A stretch of DNA of 64,000 bases, taken from Tanytarsus gracilentus. Taxonomy: Eukaryota; Arthropoda; Insecta; Diptera; Chironomidae. Within the stretch, counting starts at the first letter, position 1, and every line of letters begins with the position of its first letter. Both the position numbers and the translations under genes were made by a program. The notes beneath the pieces were generated by a model, which searched no databases, had not been told where the DNA came from, and saw only the letters and a program-made list of their open reading frames with translations. The stretch is from positions 1,364,001 through 1,428,000 of the forward strand of contig JAXRKN010000033.1 in NCBI GenBank assembly GCA_038502055.1. Reading direction: 5' to 3'. Positions 22,667-36,860 of the stretch are shown here, piece after piece.

Positions 22667-22955
22667 TATTTTTTTTTATTTTTTTCTCTTTCGAAAATGG
22701 CTGTCGAGGGGTTGGCGAGGGGGTGAAAAAAAAATTGTCTTAAAATTCATTTCATCTCATTTAAATAAAATTAATCTTCATCCATTTTGATTAATTTAAG
22801 CAATAAAAAGCATATAGTTAGATAAAATAAATGAATAATTAAAATTGAAACGCGACCCGTGAGGTAAACAATGCTGAGTGAGTGAGATAGCACGATTTTT
22901 TCGAATATTTTGAAGAAGAAAATTCGAAAAAAGTGAAAATTTTAAATAATCGACA
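22667..22955. promoter_or_regulatory. Probable shared promoter, zinc-finger gene / TMEM256
   Basis: Only 289 bp separate the two divergent start codons, so both promoters and 5' UTRs must lie here. No TATA element can be assigned with confidence. Confidence 0.55.
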
Positions 22956-23700
22956 ATGGATGGTTTATCAAATTTATTTCTCAACAATCCAGTCAGCCAG
23001 AAGATAATTTCAACCTCCAAGAAGGTCTTATTCAAGAACAATGGTGAAATAACGAGTGCAAGCAAGGAAATTGTTAGGTCCGTGACTCCAAAGACTTATT
23101 TATCACTTTTTGAGGTAAATCAATTTCATTTTTCGACTTCATTAATAATTTTATTGACTTCCAGCAAGGAGGAAAATATTCGAGCATTTTCATTCGCATT
23201 GCTGGACTCTCTGGAGCAACTGCCGTTATTTTGGGTAAATTTTGAATAAATTAAACGGACAATTTGATTCATCGATAAACTGAAAATTTCTAGGAGCTTA
23301 CGGAGCTCATCGAAACTGGGTAAAAGACCCCAACAATCCCAACAAAGATCCCAAAGCCATTTTTGAGACTTCTAATCGGTAAACTTTTTAACTTTTAACA
23401 ACATGATTGATGAAATCATTATATGTTCCTCATAGGTATCACTTCTTTCACTCAATTGCGTTGTTAGCGACACCACTAACAAAAAGACCCTACCTTACTG
23501 GATCACTCATGGTTGCTGGAACTGTTTTGTTCTCTGGAACTTGCTACTATGCGGGTAACATAAAGAAAAACTAACTTATCACTTTAATATAATAATCACA
23601 ATACATTTTAGCTTTAACAAATGACCAAAAATACAATCGTTTGGCTCCCATTGGTGGCACTCTCTTGATATTAGGATGGATTTCCTTGATGTTCTTCTAG
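22956..23700 (+). CDS. TMEM256/DUF423 family membrane protein (173 aa)
   Basis: A small multi-pass membrane protein of the TMEM256 (DUF423) family, whose function is not established. Five exons: 22956-23114, 23165-23234, 23294-23378, 23436-23554 and 23612-23700 (522 nt). After a polar N-terminus of about 55 residues come a first hydrophobic segment with IRIAGLSGATAVILGAYGAH, the YHFFHSIALLATP segment with the conserved HxxH-like histidines, a GSLMVAGTVLFSGTCYYA segment, and the last helix APIGGTLLILGWISLMFF at the C-terminus. The GAYGAHR and FHSIAL patterns and the AP.GG ending are typical of the family. An AATAAA follows at 23786. Confidence 0.9.
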
Positions 23701-23785
23701 GCAGCTATTTATTCCATAAAAAAACTCACATGAGGATATTTAAACTGTAGATTGTTAGATGTTAATGTCGTTCGAGTAAATTCTG

Positions 23786-23791
23786 AATAAA
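23786..23791 (+). terminator. Poly(A) signal AATAAA of TMEM256
   Basis: AATAAA lies 86 bp past the stop codon. Confidence 0.8.
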
Positions 23792-24521
23792 AAATGCATT
23801 TAATTGATTATTTTAATGAATAATTTTTTTATTCCGTAAGATATTTGTAATTTTTCTTTATGTAATTGAAATATACATTAGAGAGAGATGATGGACTAAA
23901 TAAATCATTTCTTCACAGTGTATGTGCTCGATCACGACAATTTCTCGTCCTTGATTTTCAGATTTATCATTGCACGTTTTGCGTCACAAAAAAGGGTTTC
24001 CCTAAAATTAACGTTTATAAAAATACTCTTATATAGAAGATTTAAAAAAAATTGTTTAATCGCAGAAAAAAGGGAAAAAATTCGTTCATTAAAAACTATA
24101 ATCCACATTATCATGATAATTTTGGTCACATTTTCACTCATGTTCAAAGTAATTCTTTTAAATATTACAGTTCTTCACTTTCATATTTTAGCTTATTTTT
24201 TTCAGCCCCGCTTTGGCATTTTGCAAAAAAAAGAGATTTAAATTATTTTCATTTCTGTCTTTTTCAATCTCGCGCGACCAACAAAACAAACTCAAAAAAT
24301 TGTTCTTTTTCACACTCAAAAAAGTTTTTCCGCATTTAATAAAATATTTTCTTTATCAAATACTTTCAATGTTTTTTTTTTCTTTTCAAAAAATTGCTTT
24401 GCTTTTTAAACATTTTTTTTTCATCACCAGCAGTTTATATCAGTTCAATATTTAATCATTATTCGTGTTCACAAGAAAAGAAGGGATTATTTATAAAGTC
24501 ACTATGTATATATTATTTCAC
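23792..24521. other. Convergent 3' region, TMEM256 / TRIP12
   Basis: About 730 bp of very AT-rich sequence with long T runs between two converging genes. It probably holds the 3' UTR of the HECT ligase gene. Several overlapping open frames here have low-complexity F/K/I-rich content and are not believable proteins. Confidence 0.6.
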
Positions 24522-27500
24522 TTATGAGAGGTGGAAACTCATGCTTCCTTCGGCTGCAGCGAGTTTCAGCTTTGATTTCATGACTTCACGTGTCGAATAT
24601 TCGGGAATTTTCAAGTAATTTACACATGTCATGACCGAGGGCAAGTATTCGTCGGGGTCCTGATTTCCATCGACTTTCTTTCGTACAATTGTAAGCGGCG
24701 GTGTGAGCGATTTAAATCCACCAGTTGGTAAGCGAGGTGTTCCGGTGACAAATTGAAGGAACAATCGTTGATCTTCGCGATTGTATTCGCTTAGGATGTC
24801 GTAAAAGTGTTGAATGGCAAGCGAGTCTTGTGAATAGCCGTGATCAGCGCGACAGCAGTCGGCCAGCATACGAGCATCCCATTTTTGGAAACTCAATGTT
24901 CCAGTGCCGCAGAAAACATTCTCCAATTCCTCCGGATAGAATATGCGCAAATGATGAATCGGAAAGACAGAGTTGAATCCTATAAAAAAATATTGTTATA
25001 AACTGCTCAGATTGATTATGAATAACAATTTACCTTCTCTGAATGCCTCAAATTGTCGATTAACGCCTTCAACCATAAACCAATGAGTGACCAACGATAT
25101 GTACTGATGGAGATTATGGATAGTCACAGAAATATCACGTCCGCCGCGGCGCAGTTCAATATTAGGATAGCCGGGCAATACAAAATCTAAACCGAGATCA
25201 GCAATAGGACATCCATCGAGATCGAGACCTTCAATCTAATTAAAAAATATAATGATTAAAATGCAATTGATAGTGAGTAATAAAATTTTACCTTTTCAGT
25301 CTTTTCCATAGCATCGAGAGTGGGATCAGCTTGAATTATTTCACGCTTCTTAACAATTTCATTGAGACGCAAAAGTGTACCTTGCACTTCCGGTGCAATT
25401 TTTCCGAGATCCGCTAAGCTCAAAGAATTCTCTTCGCACAATAGCCAACGATAGAAGGGAATCGAAAGTGGAAGATCCAGCTGAATAAGAATTTTAATTA
25501 ATAAAGAGAACACTAATTTAAATATCATTATTTACCATTCGACTATCCATCACAGCTTTAGCCATAAATTTTCCTAAAAACTTGAACTTGAATTTGAGAC
25601 GTGAGATCTGCGAAGTCTTGGCAGTTTTACTCAATGGCGTCGGGAATAGTCCATGTGGTGCATTTACATACTGAATAACGTCATTGCCACTTGATGCCGA
25701 TCCTTGAATTGGCGCTATTGCTGTGGTATTATCAAGAATACGCGTCTCCGTAACTGATTGATGCTGCTCAATCAACATATTGATTTGATTATTATTCAAC
25801 ACAGAATTATTATCGCTATTATTATTTGAACTTCTCAACTCCTCGAGGGTTACCTTGACCACCTCGGCCATCACTTGTTGATTTTTATAGCTATCCGAGT
25901 CATTCCACAAGCCAAGCTCGCTCTTTTGGAGTTCAGTAGAGACGAGAGCGTAAAATTCAAGCGTAGGTCCAAGACCTGTGCCCACTTCATTTTCATATTG
26001 AATCTCGAGCAGTGCTTTTGAGTGTCCAAAATCCTAATGAAAGCAAACGTTAGTAAAAATATATGTAAAATGAGTAAAATTATCTCACTTGAATTATAAC
26101 TTCAGCCTGCTTGAGGACATCCTCACGGGAAATGGCACGTTTTCGTCTATCGAGGCGCGGAGTAACTCTCTCTGAAGTATCACTCGAATTAAGATCAGGC
26201 GTTGTGTCAATTAGACGCTGTAGAGCGCGATCACGATCAAAGGATATGGCATAGAAGAGCAAATGGCGAGTCTCGAATGGAAAGAGGAAGGGACATGAGG
26301 TCGCAATCTCTTGCAGCCATGTCGGCAAATTTCCAGTCATTATCACAAGGGGATCTTGAAGTTGGCGGCTTGCTTTGGCAGCAATCTAAAGTAAATTAAT
26401 TAAGTTATTTTGTTATGCAATTAAAGAAAATTATAAAATTTACCTTTGAATGAATAAATTCAGGCTGAGTAATAATATGCGAATGTGGAACTGAGTAATA
26501 CAAAGATGGCCAGTGACGATTGAGTCCGTTAAGAATGCGCAAAAGTGCAAGAACATCGATAGACGCATCCTCTACCGTTTCGAGATCGGGTAGTTTTGGC
26601 AGCAAGTATGGAATGAGTGGAGATAGAATTGATGGAACAGTACCGTCTGTCCAGAATTCAGGCTTACGGCGATTCTGCTGTAGTTTGACTACTGAATTTT
26701 TGCTATTCTTACGCGTTGAATTATTGAATGTGCCTCCTGTGGCATTGGAACTACTTCCAGCCTTACTTGTACTTCCATTATTTGAATTATCCTCGACTGG
26801 ACGATAATAAATTGTGTGCTGTTGAGTCCAAATACTCGCGTTTCCTGCATAATTTAAAACTATTAAATGAACAATTTAATTTTATTTCAATTCTTACCTA
26901 TGGGAGTTTCGGAATCTGTATCCGTTTCAGATTGATCGTTAACAAGGGGAGAATATTGTCGAATTGCTTGATAGACTGTCATCGAGTATGGCAAAACGTG
27001 ATCACCGATCATGAATTGAAGCTTATGCTTTGTGCCACCCTAAAAATATATTTTATTACTTGCTAATTTAAAAAGTTTTGTAATCTTACCATGCTTATCA
27101 TCGCAGCCGTGTCAATATTGTCAATGTCTTCTTCGGAATCTTCCTCAGAATCAGTACGAATGCCGCCATATCCGCGGACTACTAAATAACGCTCGATAGC
27201 TTGCACCAAAGCTAGTGGGTCAATTTTCACAGCTCCACCTTTCCATTGACGGAGATTTGTACATTCCGGATGACGTTGAAGATTGCACTGAGAGGAGTTA
27301 ATTAGTACGTTAATATTTATTACTAAAATTTGTAAGCTAATATTCACCTTCAGTTGATGGGTATTGAAGAACTTAAGAGCACTTGTATTCGATCGGCCGC
27401 CTGACCCAGTGGGAAAATCGTGAACTTTTACAGGAAATTGTTCGAGTTGTGTGACACATCCATTTAGCTTCAACACAAATGAACTGAATGCAGCCGGATT

Positions 27501-30500
27501 TAAAGGAACATGTCCACTGTGACTAAATAAAATTGGTTAGTTGAAGAATTACAGAATTGAAATAAACTATCTTACTTTCCATCCAAGGGCATATTTGCAA
27601 ACACATGAAGGAACAATCTTAAGCGATCATTGCGAGATACATTTCCGTTCTCATTGGTCATAAAGTTGAGCATGGCTTTAATTAATCCCGAATGATTGAC
27701 TTCGAATGGCGAAATATCGCTCTCGAGTAGAATATTTCGGAGTTCCTCAAGTGCCTTGAGGCAATTCTCATAAGATCCATCGAGTTTTTGAATGGCAGCC
27801 GTAAGACGCGACAATATTGAGAGGGCTGGATGTGTGCTGGCAGTTTCTTGATCTGCATAACGTTTCACGAACGTAATCGATTGATCGCGTATCCATTGAC
27901 GAGCCTTTTCACGGTTACCTGCTGCAATGAGATTTGAGTTTGAAGCGGATTTGCTCAGATTATTACCGCTTTCTTTACTTGCAGTGCTTGCGGTACCGAG
28001 TGTAGAGTGTGAAGAAGTACGACCCCAGCGAACGGGATTCAGGGATGCGAGGAAAGATGAAGTCTTTGAAGATGCACCGGAGAATCGTGAGCGAGAGGAT
28101 GAGGCACTGCCAGCCGATGGTGTGTTTCTTCCCGAAGAACCCAAATTACTCGCCTTATTAATGAAATCTTGCACGACATTACTCGATGTCGAGGGCGTTG
28201 GAAGCGGTGGATTATTTGCTTGTTCATCAGTTCTATTCTTTGACTTGGTATTGTGCTGTGATTTTCTCTTTGGCGGAACTTTGCGTTTAAGAATATCCGA
28301 GACTTTGCTACTGCCCGGTCTTTGTTGATCATTCAATGCAGCTGTTGCGGCTACTGTTGTCGAAGACGTCGGCGGTTGAGGAGGTTCAACTGAGGTAAAT
28401 GTCACAAGTCCATGATGATGACCTAATTGAGTATATTACGTTAGATTAATTATAAATATTTATAAATAGAAATTAATTACCATGATGATGGTGATGATGC
28501 ATGGTTGGTGGCGCTGAGGCAACAACTGATTGGAAGAGATTCGGTTGCGGAACAGTTGTCGAATAGATATTGCCACCGTGCAAGCCCAACTGATGAGTGT
28601 ACTGATGTGCTGGATGATAGTTTCGCAAAGAATTCGGCTCTGGTATGTGATAAATGGCATTCATCAGTAAATTTCCTGCTTGTGGAGATGGTGTTGTTGA
28701 AACGACATTAGCTCCTGCCTCCATGAGCTTTGTTGCCGATGTGGAGGGATTCAGATTTATATAAGTGCCTGGTGGTGTGGTAATTTGCGCTGAATGAAGA
28801 AGCGATGAACTTGTGGATGGCATGGAAATGCTCATTTTACTGCCATGTGCTGCGGCTGCCAAAGATGCATTTAAATTCTTAACATGTGACGCATTTCCAA
28901 TTGCAATGGCTTTCGAGGTTGAAGCCATGGCATTATCAAAATCAAATTGTGTCATCGATGTGGCAATATTCGCACTTGGCGGTGCACTGTTCGCAACAGG
29001 TGTCGCTATATTTGATTTCGGTGAAGGTGCCGAGCATATTGGAACCATTGGATCAGCCAATTGATTAATTTGATGAAGCACACCTTCGCGTCTAAAGTGA
29101 ACGCCAAAAACTTCCGGTAATTTTTGCATGAGTATTTCGGCCATTTGTAAAGCGCCAACAACAATGCGAAGATCATTTGAAGCCATCATTCCGGCAATGT
29201 GCGAGGAAACAAGTTGATTTTTCAATACATTTCTCAACAGATCAGCATTTGCGAAATAAACCATTCGCAAGAGAGCTCTCAAGCACTTGTATCGCACGGA
29301 TGGACCGGCTGATGAGCTGTAGACTTCATAGAGTACTGAGAAGAGATTTTTAATGAACTCAGCCGCCAATCCATGTTCTTCCTTCAAGCAAGCAATGCGA
29401 GCATCGCGACTTGCACTTGGTGGTCGAAGGAGTGCTGTAAATCCTTCATTGTCAACACCACCCGAAGTTATAATTTGTTGAATCTGTTGCTAATATAATA
29501 TTAATGATTATAACAATTAAGAATATAGTTCATTAAAATAAATAAATACCTGCTGATTTTGTTGATCAAATTGTGTATTGATTTTTCGCTGAACAGGTCT
29601 CGTTGTTCCACTGTCCTCGTTTATTTGTTGCATTGCGTGAAAATCAATGGTATAAGTACGCCCCATAGTACTTAAACTGATCTCCTCGTCTGAATTTTGG
29701 TGTGCTGCTTCGATGATGCGCGAATCAATCGACGAATATGGACGCCAAACTCCTTTCTCATCGCGCCATTGCCATTGAACGGCGTCTTGAGTGGCATTTA
29801 ATGAACGCTCGAGCAATGTATCGACATAAAAAATACCGTCGGTCGGCAATCGAGGCATTAACTCGCCAATTAAGCATGTAATTTCATACAATTCGGAAGG
29901 ACTTCTTTGAACGAGATCAACTTCGCCGTTTAAACTTCTCGTGGCCGAGTTGGTGAGCAAGTAGAGGAGTGTCGATGCAATATCATTTTTCAAAAGAGTG
30001 ATTGCCAAGTCAGGACAATTGGCGCACATAACACTCATCATTCGAACGACGTTCGTAAATGTCACGGAAGAGAGCACGGGCGGAGTAACAACGAGCAGTT
30101 GCTGGCAATTCTTGAGCAACTCCATGCTCGCAATCTCCTGTAAAATGACAGATTCATGTTGAAAACTGTCAATTAGACGATAGAATGCATTGCAAATTCT
30201 CTCTACACTCTTCTTATCGTGCTGGGCGAGTAATCGTGCGAGTAGCGGCAGCGATTCCTTAACAAATTGAAATTCCTCCATTTGTAGATTGAGACAACAG
30301 TTTGCGGTAATTGCAAGAGCAGCATGTTGAGCATTTGTCGAGAAGAATTCGAGGAAAGTTAAGCACGCAGCGACACCGTTCGCTTGAAGGATCGCCTTGT
30401 TGTGTCGCTTCGATAGAATTTCAAGCGCAGTTAAGCTCTGCTCGGCTACATCCATACACTGAATTGTTTGCAATTTTTCAAGCAGCGCTGGAATAGCATC

Positions 30501-32462
30501 AACAACTGTTCCCGAGGAACGTGGGAGAGCTTCAAGCATGTAAGCGAATGCACGACAAGCGTGATTCATTATATCAAAATTATGCTCCATTCGGACGAGT
30601 TGAATGAGTGCAGGAACGGCTTGTTTAATGGGAAAACCAGCGAGAGTATCTTCATTGCCCATCACCAACATTTCGCACATTTCAATGGCAGCCTGAAGCT
30701 GTTGACTTTCGTCACTGCACTGCAATCCTTGTAAGAGTTGTTGTGCCTTCGATGAGCTCGAGTTTGTTCCCATAGTACGGTGCAATAAATGATGCATTCT
30801 CGGTCCGAGAGCACTAAAGAGTTGTGGTGGCAAACCACGAGCCTCCAATAACTGTTGTAATCTCCCCACTTCACTGTCATCACTCTCCGAATCTAGATAA
30901 ATTTCAAATTAAATTTATGGTATTTTTATAAAATATTTTTAGTTACCTGGATGTCCGGCAGCAGTTGTAGCGGATGTTCCAGGCTGCTGTGGCTGTTGAT
31001 GTGCTTGTCCAGACGATGTTCCGGCCAAATTAGTCGCTAATGCACCCTGATGTGCGATAGCCGATGAGGTCGAAGGGACATAGATTGTGGCCGAGTCGCT
31101 ATTCGAGTTTCCAGCAGCATTATTCGATGAGCTCGAAGACTTGTGAAAGAAGAGATATGTTGGAGTCGAATGCTGTTGTTGTTGCTGCTGCTGAGACCCA
31201 TCGTTATTTGCCATCGTCAATGAGGAAGTACTGGGACGTTGCTGCTGTGAGGACTCGCCCAATTTATTTCCCTTATTGCCACGACCCGATGCACTTGCGG
31301 TGACGACAGTATTCGGAGCGGATGATGAGACACAAGAACCCGTTGTGCCGGCTGTTTTGCCACGTGAGCTTCGTCTAAGTAAGTTTTGTGCTAGCGTTTG
31401 CTGATCTCCGCTACTTGTGCTGCTAGTGCTAGTAGACGGTTGCTGTTCTTGAATCAATAGACTTAAATCCTGTTGCTGATTACTTTCCCGGCCGGTTCCA
31501 CCTTGCCTGGTTGTTGCCAATCGGGCCCCCAGATTTGTCGGAGCCTTTTGATGATTGTGAGAGGATGCTTGTCTTGCACTCGCACCCGTCTCTTCACTAT
31601 TTATCTTTTGACGTTTCTTTGGTATAACGCTGCTGCTGCTGCTCGATGGTGTTGTGGCGGCTGAGTTTGTATTTGTGGGCTTACGACGTAAGTTACGTCC
31701 CTTCTGTTCTTCGTCTACTTTTCCCTGTGATCGAAGTTTTCTGGTTGCCGATGATGACGATTGTTGTTGCTGTTCCTTTTTCGATGTACTTGGGGAATTA
31801 ATTTTATTATTTTCTAATTCAACTGACTGAGTTCTTGAGCGGGTGCGATATGCAATGTGCTCCTTTTCCTCGCTGCCTGCAGTCTGTTGCAAGGCAGTTG
31901 TCGACGAGGACTTTCTTCTCTGTAATGGTACACTTCCCGTATTATTGGAGTTTGTTGTCAACGAGGACGATGTGTAGGAGGACGAAGTCGAACTGGAAAA
32001 ATTTCTACGACGTCGCTTTGTTCTCTTGTTAGTTTGTACTGAAGTAGTTTCTTCCTCAGAATCTTCCTCTGTTGTACTGGTTGCGTTTAATAATATGTTC
32101 AAAAGACGTTTTCTCGCCGCACGATTACCACCTCCCGAGGAGCTGCTGCTTGCTTTATTGCGAGTCGTTGACGACGACGATGATTGGGTTGTTGAAGAAG
32201 TATCTTTGATGGCTATCAAAAAGAATATTAGAAAGAGTTACATTTAAATAATCAAGAAAATTAAGCTTCACTCACATTTTGCACTGCCCACTGATTTCTC
32301 TTTGATTGAATTATTATTCTTCTTCTTAGTGCTTGTAGTTTGCTGTTTTGTTGTTTCTGATGATCGATAGTTACTATTTGAAGTTCTTGCCGATGATCTT
32401 AAAGCCTTTTCATGCCCCTCCGTCAGTGCAGAGAGCAATTGTTTATTAGCGGACTCGGCCAT
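24522..32462 (-). CDS. ctrip: TRIP12-type HECT E3 ubiquitin ligase (2403 aa)
   Basis: A nuclear HECT-class E3 ligase orthologous by domain order to human TRIP12 and Drosophila circadian trip. Fourteen coding exons: 32462-32276, 32212-30947, 30892-29550, 29489-28481, 28422-27576, 27522-27348, 27287-27090, 27039-26898, 26844-26444, 26385-26089, 26033-25536, 25480-25292, 25235-25034 and 24979-24522 (7212 nt). Residues 1-480 are Ser/Thr/Gln-rich and basic. Armadillo-like repeats follow at about 530-840, then a WWE domain at about 855-922 (VQWQWRDEKGVWRPYSS), a low-complexity stretch with seven histidines, and a C-terminal HECT domain from about 1950. It ends with TCVNYLK, whose Cys2370 is the predicted thioester site, and the family end SFHLS. 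The start ATG lies just before MAESANKQLLS; an upstream GTG-led frame was discarded. Human TRIP12 acts in DNA-damage and ubiquitin-fusion pathways, and the fly gene in clock-protein turnover. Confidence 0.95.
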
Positions 32463-35400
32463 AGACGACACTTCTTTGAATATTTCTGATTGCCATTAAA
32501 CATTCCCACCCGATTTGTGCGAGAGATGAATTGAACCTCAGAAATATATGTGTGTGTTTGTATGATTTTTTACTTATTTGAGCATAAAGTTTATTTTCAC
32601 TGTGCACTCCTTCTAATATTCACTTTTTATATTTAAATAATCTTCCAAAATTGATGTAATTCTTTGCTGATTTACTCGTTTTCTTTTTCTCCTGGTAATC
32701 CAAAATAAAAGTGAAGAACTGAAACGAAAAAAAATAAGAAGAGAATTGTTTCATTCACTTTTGCTGAATCCTTTTTTACTTGACTTCGGTTCACTTTTGT
32801 GATTTCAGGTTTTGTTTCTTATTTGCCTTCATTCTCTTATTCTATACTTCTTCCTTTACGCGTGTACTCTTATTATTTTCTTCTAACTCTTGGGTTATTT
32901 CTTATTAAACCGAATATCATCATCATCATCGTCATACTAAGCATACAAAGACATTCCACTACCATAGAGAAATGTGCGAGAATAAGTAGGAAATCAATAA
33001 TTTTTTGGCTAAATCAAAACTCTCTACATAAAAAAAAAATAAAATACTTGAAAGGTTTCTCTCGCTCCACTATATTTTCTTCTCACATGAAAACTTAAAC
33101 ACGTTAGGACTTGTACAAACACAATAATTTATAAATTATTGGACGGAAAAACATCCGTTCGAGTCCCTTTTTCATCATCGTTACTTGCGGTTTATATAAA
33201 TGTTCGTGTATAAATTGCAAGTCAGACGGCACAAAGCAAGTAAATAATATATAAGGCAGGAAAAAAATAAATAATATAAATCTTCTCTCATATACGTGAT
33301 TTAACATATATAGAGGCGAAAAAAAAACTTGAAATGAATATTGTGAAACATACATGTAAGTATATAACGTAGACATATATATATTTTCCAGCATATAGTA
33401 AATAAGGCAAACACTCGCACGGACAACTTATGTATCGAGTCTTATTTATTGCTATGGATGGAGGTACGTTTTCGTTGTCGTCGATGTGCCGAGTTCAAAA
33501 ACTCATATTTCCTTCCCTCGACCGAAGGGTTAGTGACCCTATTAATGTTCTCTATCTATCCCATTCTGCCACTTTATTCTGCCGTCTTTTTTTTATTTCA
33601 ATTTCCATATGAACACATTTTTAACACGCACAAAAATTTTCACAGTCAATGGAGATACGCATTTAAATAGATTCGTTAGCCAGTCGCCCCCAAAAATGTG
33701 AAACACGTTGAACACATAATGATCTTAAATTTTACTTCTGTAGAACTACAGTAGCAGTACTAATATCATGATTTGAAGGTAGGCAGGCAATGAAAAAAAA
33801 AGAAAACAATGAACATGAATGAAAATGTGCGCTCTGTGATCTAAGACTCGAGTGAAACGAAAGAGACCTTGACGCGAGATTCGTCGGAAGCTAAAGTTGA
33901 TTTTTCCACTTTAAACTCATAGCAATCGCAACAACAATACATTTATAGCCGAAATAAAGTAGCAAACTCTTACAACAATTCAAATGAAAATTTTTCTCGT
34001 CACATAGACGATTAAGTTTTATATAAAATACACTGATCGTATGCACATCGAGAGATGATGATGAAAAAATTTATGTAAATATAAATCTAATTTGTTTGTA
34101 GGAAGAAAAACATTTCTCGAAAAAAAAAAGTTTGTTCTATATTTGATTTGAGTGTGAAAAAATACAACCGTCATCATCAGCCGCAACAGCCACACGAAAT
34201 CTTATCTCACATTTATGTACACTTTAGGGAACGTTTGAGAGAACAGGCGAGAAGAAATTTGTGTGCAACGAAAAATGATTTTCAGTTGAGCTTAAAATTT
34301 ATTGAGAGGATCTGCACACGAGAGACAAGGATATTAATATGAAAGAATAACACAATTATCTTCATCAAAGTATCACTTCATATTTTCACGATGGAAATGA
34401 ACGGAGAGCTCACTCATATTATAACTGTAGGTGTTATTGAGAATAATTTACTTTTTTTTTATTGAACTGGAAAAATTTCTCTCTTAATTTTTTTTCTCTT
34501 CTGGCACATACCGACTTGTGCTTTTATTTAATATCCATCACTCTTGTTTTTATCGCACCGAATGTGTACAAATTTTTTTTGTGATGGAAAGAAATGTCAG
34601 TTTTGTCAAATGACGACAACATCGTCTATTTGCGTGTGCCTTGGATCATTGTTGAGTCGACCAAGCAACAGCAGCACATAAAACTGTAAGTGTGTGTATG
34701 GAAAACTCGAAAAACACTGTGAGCAGCACAAAAAACTACACACAAAGAGGTTTTTATAAACATTTATAGAATTCGAGCCTCGACTCAACTGCATGCGCCT
34801 GGGTCTTGTACGGCACTCGAGTGTCATGCAGTTGACATCACTCGAAAATTCCTCCTCATCGCCATTTTAGGTATTTTAAAAAAATATTTAATACATAGGC
34901 AAAGGTTTGATGATACATAAGCAAGTGCAATTTATGGCCATTACGAAATAATCTTCCCCAAAAAAAAATTGTTCTAAGAATATCAAATATAATTAAAGCT
35001 CTTTATATATTCAACAATTTTTAGTCGAACGAGTGGAGAGAAAGAGAGATGAATGTGATATTGAATTAATGAGACAGAGAAGAGTGAGTGAGAGAGAGAA
35101 GGAAACCTTTTTATCGATTTTTCACGATAATGACTTTGTTCCGTATGTACGAGAATCTCTATGCTCTGTCAACACTTTCCCGAATTTATTTAGCAATAAT
35201 GATTAGATTTCTGACTGCTGACCTCGACAGTGTTACAGTCCTCGTCAATATCTCAACGAATATTTCACAATTTCTACTAATTGAGCTTGAAAATTCTCAG
35301 GCCAAAAGAGTGAATCGAGCGAGAGAGAAAAAAAAATCCAATTTCAACCATTTTGACGATTTTTATCGAAAGGAAAATTTTCTCCTAAAATAACATGGCA

Positions 35401-35760
35401 AAGGGAATTGGTTGGGGCCCGAGATAAGGAATAAACTTTAAAATGGCTCATGGAAAGTCAACTTTGAGACTCACTTTGCAATCGAACGAGTTTTTTACGA
35501 ATTACGTTTTTTTTATTGTTCGTAATCGAAAATTTTTCATTTGCATTTTTCAGCAATTTAGAGAACGAAAATGCACTGTACTCGAATTAAATGTGATGTC
35601 GTGTATGCTTAACTCGCGATTTATGATAAATTTAATCACAAAAAGTCACTTAATTTAATTAAATTTGAGAAAAACTTGCTCTTACCTGAATTTACTTTGA
35701 CGATGAACTTTTCTGCTTTGACGACGTTCCCCTCGATAATTTTGAATTTGATCGTTGGCA
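32463..35760 (-). other. TRIP12 5' UTR exons and long 5' intron
   Basis: A leader exon is inferred near 35760-35686, ending with a strong donor (TTCAG then GTAAGAG). A matching acceptor (ATTACCAG) at 32692 opens a second non-coding exon that runs into the ATG at 32462. The intron between them is about 3 kb, AT-rich, and holds no open frame I would support. Confidence 0.5.
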
Positions 35761-36705
35761 AAATCAGCTGTTTTTTGGTTGAAATTTTATTTTTATTTTT
35801 AAATGATTTTTATCTAAAAGAATGTGGTCGATTTGAATGTTTTTAATTGATTAAATTACTGATTATGAACTTTTTACTTAAATAAATTTCAGAATAAAAA
35901 TAAAAACAAATCAATGAAATTTTTTTTCACACTTAATTTCCCCTAATACAAAGGGTTGATAAAAAAAGCTAAATTTTAATTTAAATTTTGTCGATTTTTC
36001 ACTCTTCTTAACTTTTAACTAATTTTAATTAGAACTTAATGCTTAATTAGTTTTTGAAATTATTTAATTCCAATTTTCTTCCATATTTCCTCAAAAATTT
36101 TGACCGTTACAAATTAATTCAAAAACATTTTCCAACTTTGTCGTTCCCCTCGCATCTTAGACACTCGTAAACGCACTCTTGCACAATTCTGTGAAATAAA
36201 ATTTAAAATTTCAATTAATTAAGATAAACCACGATAAAAAGTTATCATCTGACAATTGTAAAGTTATCATAAGTTCGAAAGTTGTTAAAGGTGAGTGAAG
36301 AACTTTAGGATAAGGTCGAAATAAGTTTAAAAAATTGAACATTTGCAAATTCGGCAAGGTTAGGGAAAATTGCGCGAAAATTCTTATGACAACTTTCATT
36401 TAAATTTGGCAAATTAAAGGCTTTTAAAAGTGAATGTTAATTGATCGAATGCAAGTAAAAGAATGAAATTAATCACTCTTAATTTAAATTCTAATTTCTT
36501 AACTGTTTAAATTTCAAATCTTTGATTTCCAAAGGCAACAAGCGATGAATTTCAACTTAGTTAAATTTATGAAATTTGATGCTATAATTTGCTGGGTTAT
36601 AATTTCACAAATTATAAAATCACTCACAAATGTCCTGAAATCTCACCGATTGACTAAAATTCTTTTGATTCGAATAAAAAAATCCCCTTTCAATTTTCTT
36701 AATAC
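35761..36705. other. Spacer upstream of TRIP12
   Basis: About 0.9 kb between the inferred TRIP12 leader and the 3' end of the claudin-like gene. No gene is seen. Confidence 0.55.
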
Positions 36706-36711
36706 TTTATT
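36706..36711 (-). terminator. Poly(A) signal AATAAA of the claudin-like gene
   Basis: TTTATT on the plus strand, about 150 bp past the stop codon. Confidence 0.5.
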
Positions 36712-36860
36712 GATCACACTATAACAACTAAGGCGCATAAAGCTCTAATAGTGATGAAACAGTACTCTTTGAGTAGCATATATATATTTATAATAAAAGC
36801 TATTTCGCATAAAATGCTGTTAATTTTGTTAGTTTGCAAGTAAATTATTGAATTCAGCCT

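Noticed and set aside
23918..24618. Overlapping plus-strand frames of 74-107 aa
   Set aside because: T-rich 3' UTR sequence giving Phe/Ile/Lys-rich translations in several frames at once.
27927..28328. Long open frame antisense to TRIP12
   Set aside because: It lies opposite a coding exon with confirmed protein family and mirrors its low-complexity codons.
33156..33167. GTTCGAGTCCC resembling a tRNA B box
   Set aside because: The flanking bases cannot form a T-stem, and no A box or acceptor stem is found at the right distance.
35088..35393. 101-aa plus-strand frame in the TRIP12 5' intron
   Set aside because: Starts at GTG in a GAGA-rich repeat, has chance-like composition, and lacks splice context.
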